A DNA stretch of 5,225 nt from Candidatus Woesearchaeota archaeon (GTDB taxonomy: Archaea > Nanobdellota > Nanobdellia > Woesearchaeales > WAPJ01), in the NCBI GenBank assembly GCA_015519985.1, contig WIAN01000117.1, forward strand, positions 1-5,225, given 5' to 3'. The translations under genes and the position numbers were made by a program. Of the stretch, positions 5,217 through 5,225 are shown piece by piece. The stretch's first letter is position 1. The number at the start of each line of letters is the position of its first letter. A model generated the notes under the pieces. It ran no database searches. It worked only from the letters and a program-made list of their open reading frames with translations, and was not told the DNA's origin.

Positions 5217-5225
5217 AACATAAAC

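Overview
This is a very AT-rich window with compact genes and archaeal expression signals, most likely from an uncultivated archaeon of the DPANN type (Woesearchaeota, Pacearchaeota and relatives). Three things support archaea: a two-KH-domain protein of the archaeal Dim2/Pno1 family, a SPOUT tRNA methyltransferase of the archaeal/bacterial TrmJ kind, and TATA-like boxes at a nearly fixed distance of 30-31 bases before several start codons, without Shine-Dalgarno sites. The lineage is inferred from style and not proven by a marker gene.

Layout. Bases 1-707 hold the minus-strand TrmJ-like gene, whose 3' end runs off the window. Bases 708-899 are a T-rich divergent intergenic region. On the plus strand follow a small acidic zinc-finger protein (900-1307) and the Dim2/Pno1-like KH protein (1369-2049). 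These three are cytosolic, RNA-related or putatively nucleic-acid-related genes with A-rich coding strands.

From 2114 to the end the character changes. Three consecutive plus-strand genes encode exported or membrane-anchored proteins with T-rich coding strands. The first is a 522-residue lipoprotein-like protein with an Ig-like domain, an EF-hand-type loop and a region that looks like an M23-peptidase barrel without most of its metal ligands (2114-3682). The second is a 247-residue protein with 24 cysteines and a Gly/Ser linker built on a 30-base tandem repeat (3718-4461). The third is a signal-anchored protein in which about a quarter of residues are Phe or Tyr (4473-5216).

How they work together. 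The methyltransferase and KH protein belong to tRNA modification and small-subunit ribosome biogenesis. The three export genes look like a small cell-surface locus of unknown role. The last two are probably one transcript: the cysteine-rich gene has a leaderless-type promoter, while the next gene starts 11 bases after its stop and has a Shine-Dalgarno match overlapping that stop. No mobile element, CRISPR array, tRNA or rRNA was seen.
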